From an uncultured Bacilli bacterium (GTDB taxonomy: Bacteria; Bacillota_I; Bacilli_A; RF39; UBA660): 64,000 bases of DNA. The position numbers and the translations under genes were made by a program. The notes below the pieces were generated by a model. The model was not told the origin of the DNA, ran no database searches, and saw nothing but the letters and a program-made list of their open reading frames with translations. Numbering within the stretch: the stretch's first letter is position 1; each line of letters begins with the position of its first letter. The stretch spans positions 13,738 through 77,737 of the forward strand of contig CAJTIX010000005.1 in the NCBI GenBank assembly GCA_910576795.1, in the 5' to 3' direction. This document shows positions 8,926 through 19,152 of this stretch, piece by piece.

Positions 8926-9339
8926 ATGGCATATATTAAATATAAAGAGTTAACACAGTATTTTAATTTTTATAAAGAACTAGATATTCAAAAATTACCA
9001 AATTATGTAACAGATTACTTAGAAGAAGGAGAAGTTCCATATGTTGCATATGGAACAGTGAGAGATAAATTTGTTTTAACAGATCGTAAAATTATTTTAT
9101 TTGATGTACGTGGATTTAGGGGAAAATGTAAACGGATTCACTTTTTCCCATTACTATCTATTTCTTCTACAGCTCTAGAATTTAAATCCAATCAGGTTGC
9201 CATTTTATTATCTATGGATAGTGGGTATCAATTGCGACTTAATTTTGTAAAAATGCTTGCACAGGATAAAACAAAAATACGCTCTGTTTATATGCATTTA
9301 ATCCATTGCATTAGTGAAAAAAGGATTTCATATGCATAA
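8926..9339 (+). CDS. PH-domain-like protein (YokE/bPH type)
   Basis: This 137-residue soluble protein has no signal peptide. Residues 40-125 form a run of predicted beta strands with the bacterial PH-domain style core FVLTDRKIILFDVRGFRGKCKRIHFFPLLSIS. Such domains occur in YokE/YvbH-like proteins of unknown role, often in membrane-linked proteins. An AGGAG site precedes the ATG, and the gene follows lepB by eight bases, so it is probably in the same transcript. The fold assignment is by pattern only. Confidence 0.6.
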   Translation: MAYIKYKELTQYFNFYKELDIQKLPNYVTDYLEEGEVPYVAYGTVRDKFVLTDRKIILFDVRGFRGKCKRIHFFPLLSISSTALEFKSNQVAILLSMDSGYQLRLNFVKMLAQDKTKIRSVYMHLIHCISEKRISYA

Positions 9340-9350
9340 AATGATGAAAT

Positions 9351-9379
9351 TTGACAAAAAAGAATTACTGTGGTATATT
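9351..9379 (+). promoter_or_regulatory. strong sigma-A-type promoter
   Basis: TTGACA at 9351-9356 and TATATT at 9374-9379 have a 17-base spacer. This excludes a translation start at the TTG at 9351 and supports the ATG at 9414 for the FIVAR-repeat protein. Confidence 0.85.
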
Positions 9380-9413
9380 ATCAATCACAAATGTGAAGAG
9401 AGGGGAGACTAAT

Positions 9414-11054
9414 ATGATAGATAAGAGAGTAATTGCCGTTATTGTAATATTTATTCTTGGTGGGTTATTTATATATTCATTTGCAAACCCACTCGATGAT
9501 TCAGATGGTACAATGACAGAAAATAATGGGGGGGTTGTAACCCCACCTAGTCAAAATGATGATGATAAAGACAAACCTGTTGAAGTCAATAAAGCAGGAC
9601 TTGACGAGATTAAGTTACAATTAGAAGGTTTAAATAAAGAAGATTATACAGAGGAATCATGGAACTTGATCCAAAACTTAATTCAAGGTGCGAATGAATC
9701 TACTTCACAAGAAGAATTTGATTTGATTTTTTCACAAATTGATTTAGGAACCTTAGCTCCAAAACCAACAGATCCAGTTGTAGTCACTAATCCAAATCAT
9801 GGAAGCTCAAATACAGTGAGACCAGGTGGAAGTGGCTCATCAACATCAAACAATGGAAATTCAGGTAGTACAATACAAATTGATAAAACGGCATTAAATA
9901 ATATTAAAGCACAATTGGCCAAATTAAATAAAAATGATTATACAGAATCATCATGGAATATTGTGCAAGCACAAGTGAAAGTGGCAGAATTACAAACTAC
10001 ACAAGCGGGATTCAATGCAGCAGTATCTCAAATTAATTTAGGACTATTGCAGAAAAAACCAATTGCAGTGAACAAGACAGAACTAAATAATCTAAAAAAT
10101 CAATTATCAAAATATAACAAGAATGATTACACAGAAGCCTCTTACAATAAATTAGAAGCAGCAGCTAATATGCCAGAGAATACACAAGATGAAGTAAATG
10201 CCAAGGTGGAGGCAATCAAAAATGCAATCAATGGATTACAAAAAAAGCCAATAACAATTGATAAAACAACATTAAACAATTTAAAAAATCAATTATCAAA
10301 ATATAACAAAAATGATTACACAGAAGCCTCTTACAATAAATTAGAAGCAGCAGCTAATATGCCAGAAAATACACAAAATGAAGTAAATGCCAAGGTGGAA
10401 GCAATCAAAAATGCAATCAATGGATTACAAAAAAAGCCAGGAAAACCAGTAGAAATTGATAAAACAGCATTAAATAATATAAAAGCACAATTGGCAAAAT
10501 TAAAAGAAAGTAATTATACAGTAGCTTCATGGCAAGCAATTCAAAACCAAATTGCAGTGGCAGAAGCGCAAGCAACTCAAGAAAAATTTGATGCTGAAGT
10601 AGCTAAGATTAATTTGAATACATTACAATTGAGACCAACAGCTACACAAATTGGTGTAAGTCTTGATAAAATGGGAGACAGTGCCAATATAAAAGTGGTA
10701 AAAGTAAATGATCATTATTATAGATATACAGGAACAATGAATACAAATACGCTAACAACAGAAGATGGAACAACAATAAGAGACTTTATTGTAATGAGAA
10801 TAGTTTCTCCAGAAGCTTTATCACAAACAGAAAAAGAGAACATCAAAATGGTATTTGAGGGTATGACAATCGATGCGAGCGAATTCAAAACAGATGTAAA
10901 TAATCGTTCATATGTCGAAATTTATCAACCATTCTCACGTGCCAATGATGGTAGTGGTTCTACGGACAATTTAACAACAGTTAATTTCACCATTAATTGG
11001 GGGTACGGTGAAACAACACAATATACAGTAACAATAGATGTAGAAGTAAATTAA
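9414..11054 (+). CDS. membrane-anchored FIVAR-like repeat surface protein
   Basis: The 546-residue product starts with an uncleaved-type signal anchor (about residues 6-25). An acidic, low-complexity linker comes next. Five FIVAR-like three-helix units of about 60 residues then follow, each with the pattern L-x-x-I/L-K-x-Q-L ... DYT-x-x-S-W/Y. Two of them are almost identical in DNA as well. A glycine/serine linker lies near residue 140. A beta-rich domain of about 140 residues closes the protein. There is no LPXTG motif, so anchoring is by the N-terminal helix. FIVAR modules are typical of adhesins that bind sugars or matrix proteins. The gene has its own promoter and terminator. Confidence 0.8.
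   Translation: MIDKRVIAVIVIFILGGLFIYSFANPLDDSDGTMTENNGGVVTPPSQNDDDKDKPVEVNKAGLDEIKLQLEGLNKEDYTEESWNLIQNLIQGANESTSQEEFDLIFSQIDLGTLAPKPTDPVVVTNPNHGSSNTVRPGGSGSSTSNNGNSGSTIQIDKTALNNIKAQLAKLNKNDYTESSWNIVQAQVKVAELQTTQAGFNAAVSQINLGLLQKKPIAVNKTELNNLKNQLSKYNKNDYTEASYNKLEAAANMPENTQDEVNAKVEAIKNAINGLQKKPITIDKTTLNNLKNQLSKYNKNDYTEASYNKLEAAANMPENTQNEVNAKVEAIKNAINGLQKKPGKPVEIDKTALNNIKAQLAKLKESNYTVASWQAIQNQIAVAEAQATQEKFDAEVAKINLNTLQLRPTATQIGVSLDKMGDSANIKVVKVNDHYYRYTGTMNTNTLTTEDGTTIRDFIVMRIVSPEALSQTEKENIKMVFEGMTIDASEFKTDVNNRSYVEIYQPFSRANDGSGSTDNLTTVNFTINWGYGETTQYTVTIDVEVN
10060..10437 (+). repeat. two tandem 189-bp FIVAR repeat units
   Basis: Two adjacent 189-bp units (63 codons each) are nearly identical in DNA from about the sixth codon onward. 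They differ only at scattered positions such as GAG/GAA and GAT/AAT. The period was measured from the shared segment at 10122 and 10311. This points to recent duplication or ongoing unequal recombination. Confidence 0.85.
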
Positions 11055-11075
11055 AAAACCCAAATGGGGTTTTTT
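11053..11075 (+). terminator. Rho-independent terminator
   Basis: AAAAAACCC at 11053-11061, loop AAAT, then GGGG followed by six T residues. It begins within the stop codon of the FIVAR protein gene. Confidence 0.85.
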
Positions 11076-11110
11076 AATCCAATAAAACACGAACAAAATT
11101 TGACGAAAAA

Positions 11111-11138
11111 TTGACAAATTTCAAAAATATGATAAAAT
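11111..11138 (+). promoter_or_regulatory. promoter of the giant surface protein gene
   Basis: TTGACA at 11111-11116 and TAAAAT at 11133-11138 are separated by 16 bases. An AAGGGGG ribosome site precedes the ATG at 11164. Confidence 0.7.
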
Positions 11139-11163
11139 TGATATTAACCAAGGGGGAATTTAT

Positions 11164-14100
11164 ATGTTAAATAAGTTTAAGAATAGCAAAATTTCAACAA
11201 AAATAATATCTTTAACTGGATTAATTGTACTTACAATTTCTGGATTTTTTGGATATCAAAAAATAGATAATTATTTCAAATTGGAAAACATGAAGCGTCT
11301 TGCAGTAAATGCAGCGCAACAATACCTAGAAGATAACGGGATCGTAACAGAAAAAGAATCTATTACGACTTCTTTGGGTACTTTGGCAGCAGAGGGATAT
11401 ATTGATAGTGATCATATCAAAAATGATTATATTGATGAATCTTATGTAGTAACTTATCAAAACGAATCTACTGCTTATATGGTTCGCTCAAATGGAACTT
11501 CACGTGGTGGTATTATTATCGGAAAGCAAGAAGTATCCGCAACATTTGTAAAACAACCAGCAGGTCCAACACGTGGAAATGTTGAAGTGACTATGACCGC
11601 AACAGAACCAATTGAAACACCAAATGGTTGGACACCTAAAAAAGTAACAGGTGAAGATGGTTCTTTAGTAGATAGTACAACTATATTTACAAAAACTTTC
11701 AGTGATAATGGAATCGAAAATATTGGATTGAATCCTGTAAATCCTGAAAATAAATCCGTATCAAAACAATTGGTAATTGGTAATATTGATAGATTAGCTC
11801 CAACAATAACAGGCGTAAAAGAAGGAGAAATCTATGGACCAAACACTTTACCAACCATTACATACAGCGATGCAAATACAAATGCAGATAATGTTGTAAC
11901 TGCAACACTTACAAATAATACAACAAATGAAGAAATAACAATTACTTCACCTTATACATTAAGTATTAATGGGGAATATACATTGGTTGTATCTGATACA
12001 GCTGGAAATGAAGCTACTGTTCATTTTACAGTAGATTTAGAAGCTCCAACAATTACTTTGAATGAAGGAAATGCAACTGTATCTGTTCCAGCAGGAACAA
12101 CAGACACTGCATATATTTTAGATGGTGTTGTATTCAGTGATAATATTGATGATGCAACTGTTTTAAAAAATAATGTAAAAGTAACAAATACTGTTAACAC
12201 TAACATAACTGGTACTTATACCATTACTTATGTAGTAACTGATACAGCTGGAAATACTTCAGCTACTGTTACAAGAAATGTAGTAGTAGAAGACACTTTA
12301 GCACCAGTATTAACAGTAGAATCACCAATTGTATTACAAGTAGGGGATTCTTACGATGAACTACAAGGTGTAAGTGCAATTGACCTTTATGATGGTGATA
12401 TTACCGCAAATGTAAAAGTAACATATACAGGAATTTCATTAGATATCACTAAAAAAGGAACTTATTATGCAACATATAAAGTAACAGATGCTGCTGGAAA
12501 TGAAGCAACTGCACAAAGAATCATTACAGTAGTAGACAAAACTGAATTATTAAAACTAATCGCTCAAATTCAATCTTATGGATTGGTAGAAGATGATTAT
12601 ACAGAAGCATCATGGAATGCTTTACAAACTGCTTTAAATCAAGCAGAAACAACACAAGCACAAATTGATGCAAAAGTAACTGCTATTCAAAATGCATATG
12701 CTAAATTGGTAAAAGATTTAAATGCTGATTTTGTAGCACGCTTAGAAGCAGCAAAAACAAGTGTAGATCAAACTGCTACAAATCCTAAATATATCGAAAG
12801 TGATTATACTGAGGAAGCATGGAAAGTAGTCACTGATGCTTTAGCCAAAGCAGAGGCAGCAAAAACAGAAGGCTTAAATAGTAAATTATCTCCAGCATTA
12901 GATGCTCTTGAACAAGCAATTGCAGCATTAGAAGATGATGCCAATAAAGCTTCTATTGATTATACGAGATTAGCGGAATTATTAGAAGAATTAGCAACAT
13001 TAGAAAAAACAGGAGATTATACAGAAGAATCAATTGGGGCAAAACGTACTGCCATTCAAAATGCATATAACATTAAATTACCTAGTGAATATGCAAAAGA
13101 ATTAGCACGTATTGAAGCAATGACTTTAACACAAAAGGAACTTGCAAATAAAGATGTCTTAGATGCATTAGAACAAGAATTTAACAATTTAACAAAATCT
13201 GATGACTATACACCAGATTCTATTCAAGCTGTAGAAGATGCGATTGCAGCCGCAAAACAAGATGGGTTAAAACAAAGTGAATTTGATGCAGCCTTAGATG
13301 CCATTAGAGATGCAATCGATGCATTAGCAAAATATCCAACTGTGAGTGTAGATGATAGTTCATTTACCACAAACAATTCTGAACAAAAAGGATATGTAAA
13401 AGAATCTGATTCTATTACATTTGCATTTACAAGTACAGAAGAATTGAATACAACAAGTACAACTGTAACTGTTAAAATGGGTTCCAAAACATATAATGGT
13501 GCAACTATTTCTGAAGTAGGAAAAGTAGGAGATCAATATTTATATTTAGTAACCTTTACTGTTCCAGGAACTGATTCAGGTGCACTTATTTATACAATTC
13601 ACCCTGTATCTACAAAAGGTGCTGAAAGAGAAGACAACAGTGATGATGCAACAGGGAATGTACCTTATATTATGGATAATAACAAACCTTTGATTGCAAC
13701 AGTAGATGATGTAACAATCAAGGTTGGTGAAACATATACAGATGTATTGCCAAGTGCATCCGATATATTCTTTGATAAATTATACGATGTAACAAGTCAA
13801 ATTACATTAAATGGAGTAGTAGTATCTTCTATTAATACTTCTGCACCTGTCGTTTATGTAATTACATATAATGTAAAAGACTTTGCAGGAAATGAAGCTG
13901 TTCAAAAAGTTACAAGAACAGTCAATGTAGTAGATACAACTGCATTAGAAACAGCTAGAGAAAAAGCAGGAAAGCTAACTGCATCAGATTATAAAAGTGA
14001 TGCATGGAATGCTTTACAAACCGCATTAACAGGAATTGTGGATGAAACACAATTAACAGAAAAAACACAAGTGGAAATTGATACTTGGACAACAAATATT

Positions 14101-17100
14101 AATAATGCGCTTGATGCTTTAGAAAATGTTGAAAATAGAGAAGATGTAGACACAAGTGCTGTTGATAATTATGTGGCTACATTAGTAGAAACAGATTATA
14201 CGAACTGGGCCGACTTTATGGCATTAGTAAATTCTGTAAAATCAGAAACATTACAAACTGTTTTTGATGATAGAGTATCAGAAGTAACAGGTTTTAACTT
14301 AATTCCTAACCCTCTTGTTAAGAGTGAATTAACTGAATATTTAGCTACTCTTGGAACGAAAGATGACTATAGCAACTGGTCAGGCTTCCAAGATTTGATT
14401 GATGAAGCCAATGCACAGACATTACAAAGTAAGTTTGATCTTGCTGTAGATGCTGTGAAAGCTTATGTATTACAAGCAAAAGGTATTGATACCACTGCAT
14501 TAGATAAAATAGAAGCTCAAATTGATCCTTTAATTCCAACCGATTATTCAAATTGGAAAGATTTACAAGATTTAATTGCATTAGCAAAAAAACAAACATT
14601 ACAAAGTGAGTTTGACAAAATTGTAAATAATCAAATTCATGGATTTGAATTAAAAGAAAAACAATTTGCAAAAACGGAATTAGACGCTCTTCAAGCAGAA
14701 TTAAATGAAGCTAAAAAACCAACAGTTGCAACTGGAGAATCTGATTATACAGATGAATCAATTGCAACAAAACAAGCTTTAATTGATGCAGCATATGATA
14801 TTACGTTATATAGTGATTATTTAGAAGCATTAAATGCAATTAGAGGAACATCTTTAGTATATAAAACAATTGATAAAACTGAATTAGCAGATTATGAAGC
14901 CAAATATAATACTGCTTTAGCAAGTGGATTATATACTTCAGAATCATTACAAGCATTTAAAACTGCAATTAATGCGGCAAATGCTCAAATCGTACCTAGC
15001 TTATATGTAGCTGATTTTAAAGCAGTAGTTGATGCATTTACCAATTTGGATAAGTATCCAGAAATTGTAAATGTTGGTACAATTACAGCTTATGATAATT
15101 TAAATCATAAAGAACAAACAAATGGATTTATAAAAGCAGGAGATACAGTTTCTATACCATTTACAAGTGATGTAGAATTGGATTTAACAGAAGGAAAAAC
15201 TACATTAACTTTAAGTAGAGGTAGTGTTACTGCTTCAGCAACATCTATTATTCCTTTAGGTGAAGATGAAAATGGATATCAATATTTAGCAATTGTTACT
15301 GTTCCAACCTCTATGACTGGAACACCTGAATATAGAATTCATCCAGTATCTACAACTGGAGCATCAAAGGATGATAAAGTAGGAAATATTCCATTTACAA
15401 TTGATAATATTAAACCAGTTATTTTACTTACACCTATTGAGATAGAAGTAGAAGTAGGAAACACTTATACTGATGTAAATCCAGCTATTTATGAAGCTAA
15501 TGGTTATAATGAAATTACAAAAATTGTAACCTTAAATGGTGTACCAGTTAATGCAGTAAATACTTCAGTAGTAGCTGATTATACAATTACTTATTATGTA
15601 ACAGACTATGCAGGAAATGCTGCTACTCCAGTTACAAGAACAGTAAAAGTAGTAGATACTACAAAACCAGTAATCACATTAACTGGAGAAGAAGAAGTAA
15701 CAGTAGAAGTAGGCGGAAGCTATACAGACGCTGGAGCAACAGCTTCAGATAACTACGATGGAGATATTACTGCAAATATAGTAACAGTAAATCCAGTAGA
15801 TACTAAAACAGTAGGTACATATACAGTAACTTACAATGTAACAGATGCAAACGGAAACGCCGCAGTAGAAGTTACAAGAACAGTAAAAGTAGTAGATACC
15901 ACAAAACCAGTATTTGATAAGACTCCAATTACAGTAATTTCAGAAGAAGATCAAAATGGTTGGTATACAATTCCATCATTACAACTTCAAGTAAATGGTA
16001 GTGATGCTGGAACTGGTATCAAAGAATACCGCTATAAAGTTCTAAATGGAGTTGCTGATACAGAAGATACTGAATATACAGACGCAACAGGATATACAAC
16101 ATTAAAAGCTAACGAAGATGGTAACTATATTATTAACATTACAGAAAGTGGTAGTGATGTAAGAGTTAAAGTAGTTGCTGTTGATAATGCTGGAAATATT
16201 TCAGAACCTATCATAAGTGATTCTTATAAAGTTGATTTAGATCAACCTACAGTTGACTATAATGTTGCAGAAAGAACTGACAATCAACCAATTTCTGTAA
16301 ATGTTTATACTACAAACTCAGTGGAAACTAGTGGAATTCATCATTATGAATTAGACTATAGCACAGATGGTGGTAAAACATGGACATCATTAGATGCAAA
16401 ACAACCTTCAGAAAATGGAAGTGCAAGCTTTACAATTGATGAAGAATCAGCCAATATTACATTCCGTGTAAGAGCACAGGATAATGCTGGAAACCTTGGA
16501 GATTATACTACAAGTAGAGAATCTTATGTATATGATGACACAGATCCAGTTATTACAGTAGTAGTAAATGGAGAAGAAAAAATATATACAGAAGATGGAT
16601 TCTTCGAAATGACAGTACAAGCAAATAATAAAGGAGCATTTGTTTATCCAATCGCTAAAACAGAGGATGGAGAACAAATTACTCCAGTAGGAACAGTTTC
16701 TTTAGGAAGTTTAACTACTCCAGAAACACCACAAGAAATTACCTATACAGCAATTGATGCCGCTGGAAATACAACAGTTGTAACTGGAAAGATTTATGTA
16801 ATTGATACAACTGCACCAGTAATTACATTAACTGGAGAAGATCCACAAATCATTGAATTTGGAAATGCTTATGTAGAATTAGGAGCAACTGTAACAGATA
16901 ACTATGATACAGCTTTAGTTGCAATTCCTAATGTTACAAATGTTGATGTAACAAAAGTAGGTACATATACAGTAACTTACAATGCAGTTGATTCAGAAGG
17001 AAATACTGCAGCAGAAGTTACAAGAACAGTGCGTGTAGTAGATACAACCAAACCATTGTTGACAGTTATAGAGAAAAAAGATGGAAAAGAGATTCCACAT

Positions 17101-19059
17101 TATAGTAATTTTGAAATGACAGTACAAGCAAATAGTGCGAAAGGTGCAGTATTTGATAACTTAATTGTAACTGCTACCGATAACTATGATGGAGACTTAA
17201 TTCCAGCTATAATTGGAACAGTTGATTTGAGTAAACTTGGAACTTATACTTTAACATTTACTGCAACAGATAGCTCATCTAATGCAAGTTTAATTAAAGT
17301 AACGGTAAAAGTAGTGGATACAAAAATTCCAGTGATTACTTTAAATGGTGGAGATGAAACAATTGAAGTACATACACCATACACAGATAAAGGAGCCACT
17401 GCAATTGATAACTTAGATGGAGATATTACATCTAAAATTAAAACTACAAATACAGTAAATACTGAAAAAGTAGGAACATATAAAGTAACTTACAATGTAA
17501 CAGATGCTAATGGAAATAAGGCAGTAGCAGTAACAAGAACTGTAACAGTAGTGGATACAACTGCACCAGTAATTACGTTAAAAGGAGACAATCCACAAAT
17601 CATTAAATATGGAGATGCCTATACAGAGTTAGGTGCAACTGTAACAGATAACTATGATACAGGATTAACTGCAACACCAGATGCTTCCAAAGTAAATGTA
17701 AATGTTGTAGGAACTTATACAGTAACTTATAATGTAACAGATGCTGCTGGAAATAAAGCAGAAACAGTTACAAGAACAGTACAAGTCGTACCAGTTGAAA
17801 GTTCTGAATCATTCAGAGAAGCAAATAACTGTTCAGAAACAGGAATTTGCTACAACACAGTAGAAAAAGACAACTATATTTGGTACAGTGGATACTTATG
17901 GAGAGTGATCTCTATTGGTGAAGACAATACAATGAAATTGATTACAGAAGATTCCATTGCAGGATTCTCATATGATGATGCTACTAGTACATTCAAAGGT
18001 AGTATTGTAGAGGATTGGTTAATCAATGAATTCTATCCAACCTTAAATAATAGAACAACCATTGTAACAACTGCACCTTATTGTAATCAAGGTACTAAAA
18101 CAATGTCTGATAAACGTACAACTTGTGATCCAAATAGTATTGTATATAGTAAAGTCGGATTATTGACGATGGATGAATACAATATTTTAGGAGCAGATAA
18201 AAGTTTCTTAAATACTGGTGATCAATTCTATACAATGACTATCACTGGTGGAAGAAATGTTTGGGTAATAGATTACCTAGGAATAGGTAAAACTGGATAT
18301 CGTGTTAATGAAAGTACATTTGCAATTCGTCCAGTAATTACCGTTGCAAATACAACAAAAATTCGTTCTGGTAAAGGTACTGCAACTGATCCATATCGTT
18401 TTGAAGGAGATTACAGTGCAACGAGCGGAACAAAATTGAATACAAGAAATTCAGGAGAATACGTAACATTTGCAAATCAAACTTGGCGTATCGTAAGAGC
18501 AGGAACTGATACAAAATTAGTTATGGATTCATTATATAAAGTAAATGGGGATGAACAAAAAGTAATGTTTGAAACCGTTGGAAACTTTAATTTATCAAAT
18601 GGAATTGGTAACTATTTAAATGATAAAGTATATAATGACTTATTTAAAGAAGCTGAACAAAAAGCTATGACAAAAATAAGCTTATATAATGCACCATATC
18701 ATTATGGAGCAGATCCAAGAAAAACTAGTATGATTGCTACAGGAACTCGTATTGAGGCATATGTAGGATTGAATACAGTAGGTGGTATTTTAAGTGGAAA
18801 CTGGGATTCACCAAAAGAAAATGGAGAATCATCAAGGTTGAAAATAAAAGGAATCACTGCTTGGTTAATGAACTATAATGATACCTATAATGGTAGTGCT
18901 GAAGGACCTCGCGCTTGGTACACAAGTACAGCTGGATCAACATTATTTGCACCAGCTACCGATATTAGAGGTGTAAAACCTGTAATTGCATTAAGAAATT
19001 ATGTAACAATTAAATCTGGTAGTGGAACAAGTACAGATCCATATGTATTAAACTATTAG
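11164..19059 (+). CDS. giant (2631-residue) Ig-like/FIVAR surface protein
   Basis: The N-terminus has one hydrophobic anchor (about residues 14-31) and then a pseudopilin-like segment (NAAQQYLEDNGIVTEKESITTSLGTLAAEGYID). After it come Ig-like HYR/DUF5011-type domains and FIVAR-like helical units at about 458-720 and 924-1310. A long tandem of DUF5011-type beta domains runs from about 1420 to 2210, each with the pattern DTTKPVITL ... VGTYTVTYNVTDxxGN. The last 420 residues are two copies of a domain (from about 2213 and 2418) that is also the C-terminal module of the prepilin-like protein at 6561. There is no LPXTG and no C-terminal membrane helix. It is probably a long stalk displaying the C-terminal modules. 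The gene is monocistronic. Confidence 0.82.
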   Translation: MLNKFKNSKISTKIISLTGLIVLTISGFFGYQKIDNYFKLENMKRLAVNAAQQYLEDNGIVTEKESITTSLGTLAAEGYIDSDHIKNDYIDESYVVTYQNESTAYMVRSNGTSRGGIIIGKQEVSATFVKQPAGPTRGNVEVTMTATEPIETPNGWTPKKVTGEDGSLVDSTTIFTKTFSDNGIENIGLNPVNPENKSVSKQLVIGNIDRLAPTITGVKEGEIYGPNTLPTITYSDANTNADNVVTATLTNNTTNEEITITSPYTLSINGEYTLVVSDTAGNEATVHFTVDLEAPTITLNEGNATVSVPAGTTDTAYILDGVVFSDNIDDATVLKNNVKVTNTVNTNITGTYTITYVVTDTAGNTSATVTRNVVVEDTLAPVLTVESPIVLQVGDSYDELQGVSAIDLYDGDITANVKVTYTGISLDITKKGTYYATYKVTDAAGNEATAQRIITVVDKTELLKLIAQIQSYGLVEDDYTEASWNALQTALNQAETTQAQIDAKVTAIQNAYAKLVKDLNADFVARLEAAKTSVDQTATNPKYIESDYTEEAWKVVTDALAKAEAAKTEGLNSKLSPALDALEQAIAALEDDANKASIDYTRLAELLEELATLEKTGDYTEESIGAKRTAIQNAYNIKLPSEYAKELARIEAMTLTQKELANKDVLDALEQEFNNLTKSDDYTPDSIQAVEDAIAAAKQDGLKQSEFDAALDAIRDAIDALAKYPTVSVDDSSFTTNNSEQKGYVKESDSITFAFTSTEELNTTSTTVTVKMGSKTYNGATISEVGKVGDQYLYLVTFTVPGTDSGALIYTIHPVSTKGAEREDNSDDATGNVPYIMDNNKPLIATVDDVTIKVGETYTDVLPSASDIFFDKLYDVTSQITLNGVVVSSINTSAPVVYVITYNVKDFAGNEAVQKVTRTVNVVDTTALETAREKAGKLTASDYKSDAWNALQTALTGIVDETQLTEKTQVEIDTWTTNINNALDALENVENREDVDTSAVDNYVATLVETDYTNWADFMALVNSVKSETLQTVFDDRVSEVTGFNLIPNPLVKSELTEYLATLGTKDDYSNWSGFQDLIDEANAQTLQSKFDLAVDAVKAYVLQAKGIDTTALDKIEAQIDPLIPTDYSNWKDLQDLIALAKKQTLQSEFDKIVNNQIHGFELKEKQFAKTELDALQAELNEAKKPTVATGESDYTDESIATKQALIDAAYDITLYSDYLEALNAIRGTSLVYKTIDKTELADYEAKYNTALASGLYTSESLQAFKTAINAANAQIVPSLYVADFKAVVDAFTNLDKYPEIVNVGTITAYDNLNHKEQTNGFIKAGDTVSIPFTSDVELDLTEGKTTLTLSRGSVTASATSIIPLGEDENGYQYLAIVTVPTSMTGTPEYRIHPVSTTGASKDDKVGNIPFTIDNIKPVILLTPIEIEVEVGNTYTDVNPAIYEANGYNEITKIVTLNGVPVNAVNTSVVADYTITYYVTDYAGNAATPVTRTVKVVDTTKPVITLTGEEEVTVEVGGSYTDAGATASDNYDGDITANIVTVNPVDTKTVGTYTVTYNVTDANGNAAVEVTRTVKVVDTTKPVFDKTPITVISEEDQNGWYTIPSLQLQVNGSDAGTGIKEYRYKVLNGVADTEDTEYTDATGYTTLKANEDGNYIINITESGSDVRVKVVAVDNAGNISEPIISDSYKVDLDQPTVDYNVAERTDNQPISVNVYTTNSVETSGIHHYELDYSTDGGKTWTSLDAKQPSENGSASFTIDEESANITFRVRAQDNAGNLGDYTTSRESYVYDDTDPVITVVVNGEEKIYTEDGFFEMTVQANNKGAFVYPIAKTEDGEQITPVGTVSLGSLTTPETPQEITYTAIDAAGNTTVVTGKIYVIDTTAPVITLTGEDPQIIEFGNAYVELGATVTDNYDTALVAIPNVTNVDVTKVGTYTVTYNAVDSEGNTAAEVTRTVRVVDTTKPLLTVIEKKDGKEIPHYSNFEMTVQANSAKGAVFDNLIVTATDNYDGDLIPAIIGTVDLSKLGTYTLTFTATDSSSNASLIKVTVKVVDTKIPVITLNGGDETIEVHTPYTDKGATAIDNLDGDITSKIKTTNTVNTEKVGTYKVTYNVTDANGNKAVAVTRTVTVVDTTAPVITLKGDNPQIIKYGDAYTELGATVTDNYDTGLTATPDASKVNVNVVGTYTVTYNVTDAAGNKAETVTRTVQVVPVESSESFREANNCSETGICYNTVEKDNYIWYSGYLWRVISIGEDNTMKLITEDSIAGFSYDDATSTFKGSIVEDWLINEFYPTLNNRTTIVTTAPYCNQGTKTMSDKRTTCDPNSIVYSKVGLLTMDEYNILGADKSFLNTGDQFYTMTITGGRNVWVIDYLGIGKTGYRVNESTFAIRPVITVANTTKIRSGKGTATDPYRFEGDYSATSGTKLNTRNSGEYVTFANQTWRIVRAGTDTKLVMDSLYKVNGDEQKVMFETVGNFNLSNGIGNYLNDKVYNDLFKEAEQKAMTKISLYNAPYHYGADPRKTSMIATGTRIEAYVGLNTVGGILSGNWDSPKENGESSRLKIKGITAWLMNYNDTYNGSAEGPRAWYTSTAGSTLFAPATDIRGVKPVIALRNYVTIKSGSGTSTDPYVLNY

Positions 19060-19060
19060 T

Positions 19061-19085
19061 AAAAAACTCCTATTGGAGTTTTTTT
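19061..19085 (+). terminator. Rho-independent terminator
   Basis: AAAAAACTCC and GGAGTTTTTTT form a 10-bp stem around TATT, two bases after the stop of the giant gene. Confidence 0.9.
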
Positions 19086-19098
19086 ACCCAATAGGGAT

Positions 19099-19126
19099 TT
19101 GACAAATTATATATTTATGTTATAAT
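19099..19126 (+). promoter_or_regulatory. consensus promoter
   Basis: TTGACA at 19099-19104 and a perfect TATAAT at 19121-19126 are separated by 16 bases. The downstream gene also has a strong AAGGGGG ribosome site. Confidence 0.85.
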
Positions 19127-19152
19127 ATCACTCATATGAAGGGGGAAAAAAT

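Noticed and set aside
9351..9413. TTG at 9351 as the start of the FIVAR protein
   Set aside because: The TTG is part of a TTGACA -35 hexamer, and the ATG at 9414 has a strong ribosome site and a proper signal anchor.
14345..14671. Minus-strand open frames inside the giant surface protein gene
   Set aside because: They are shadows caused by the repetitive, low-stop composition of the plus-strand gene and have no ribosome sites.
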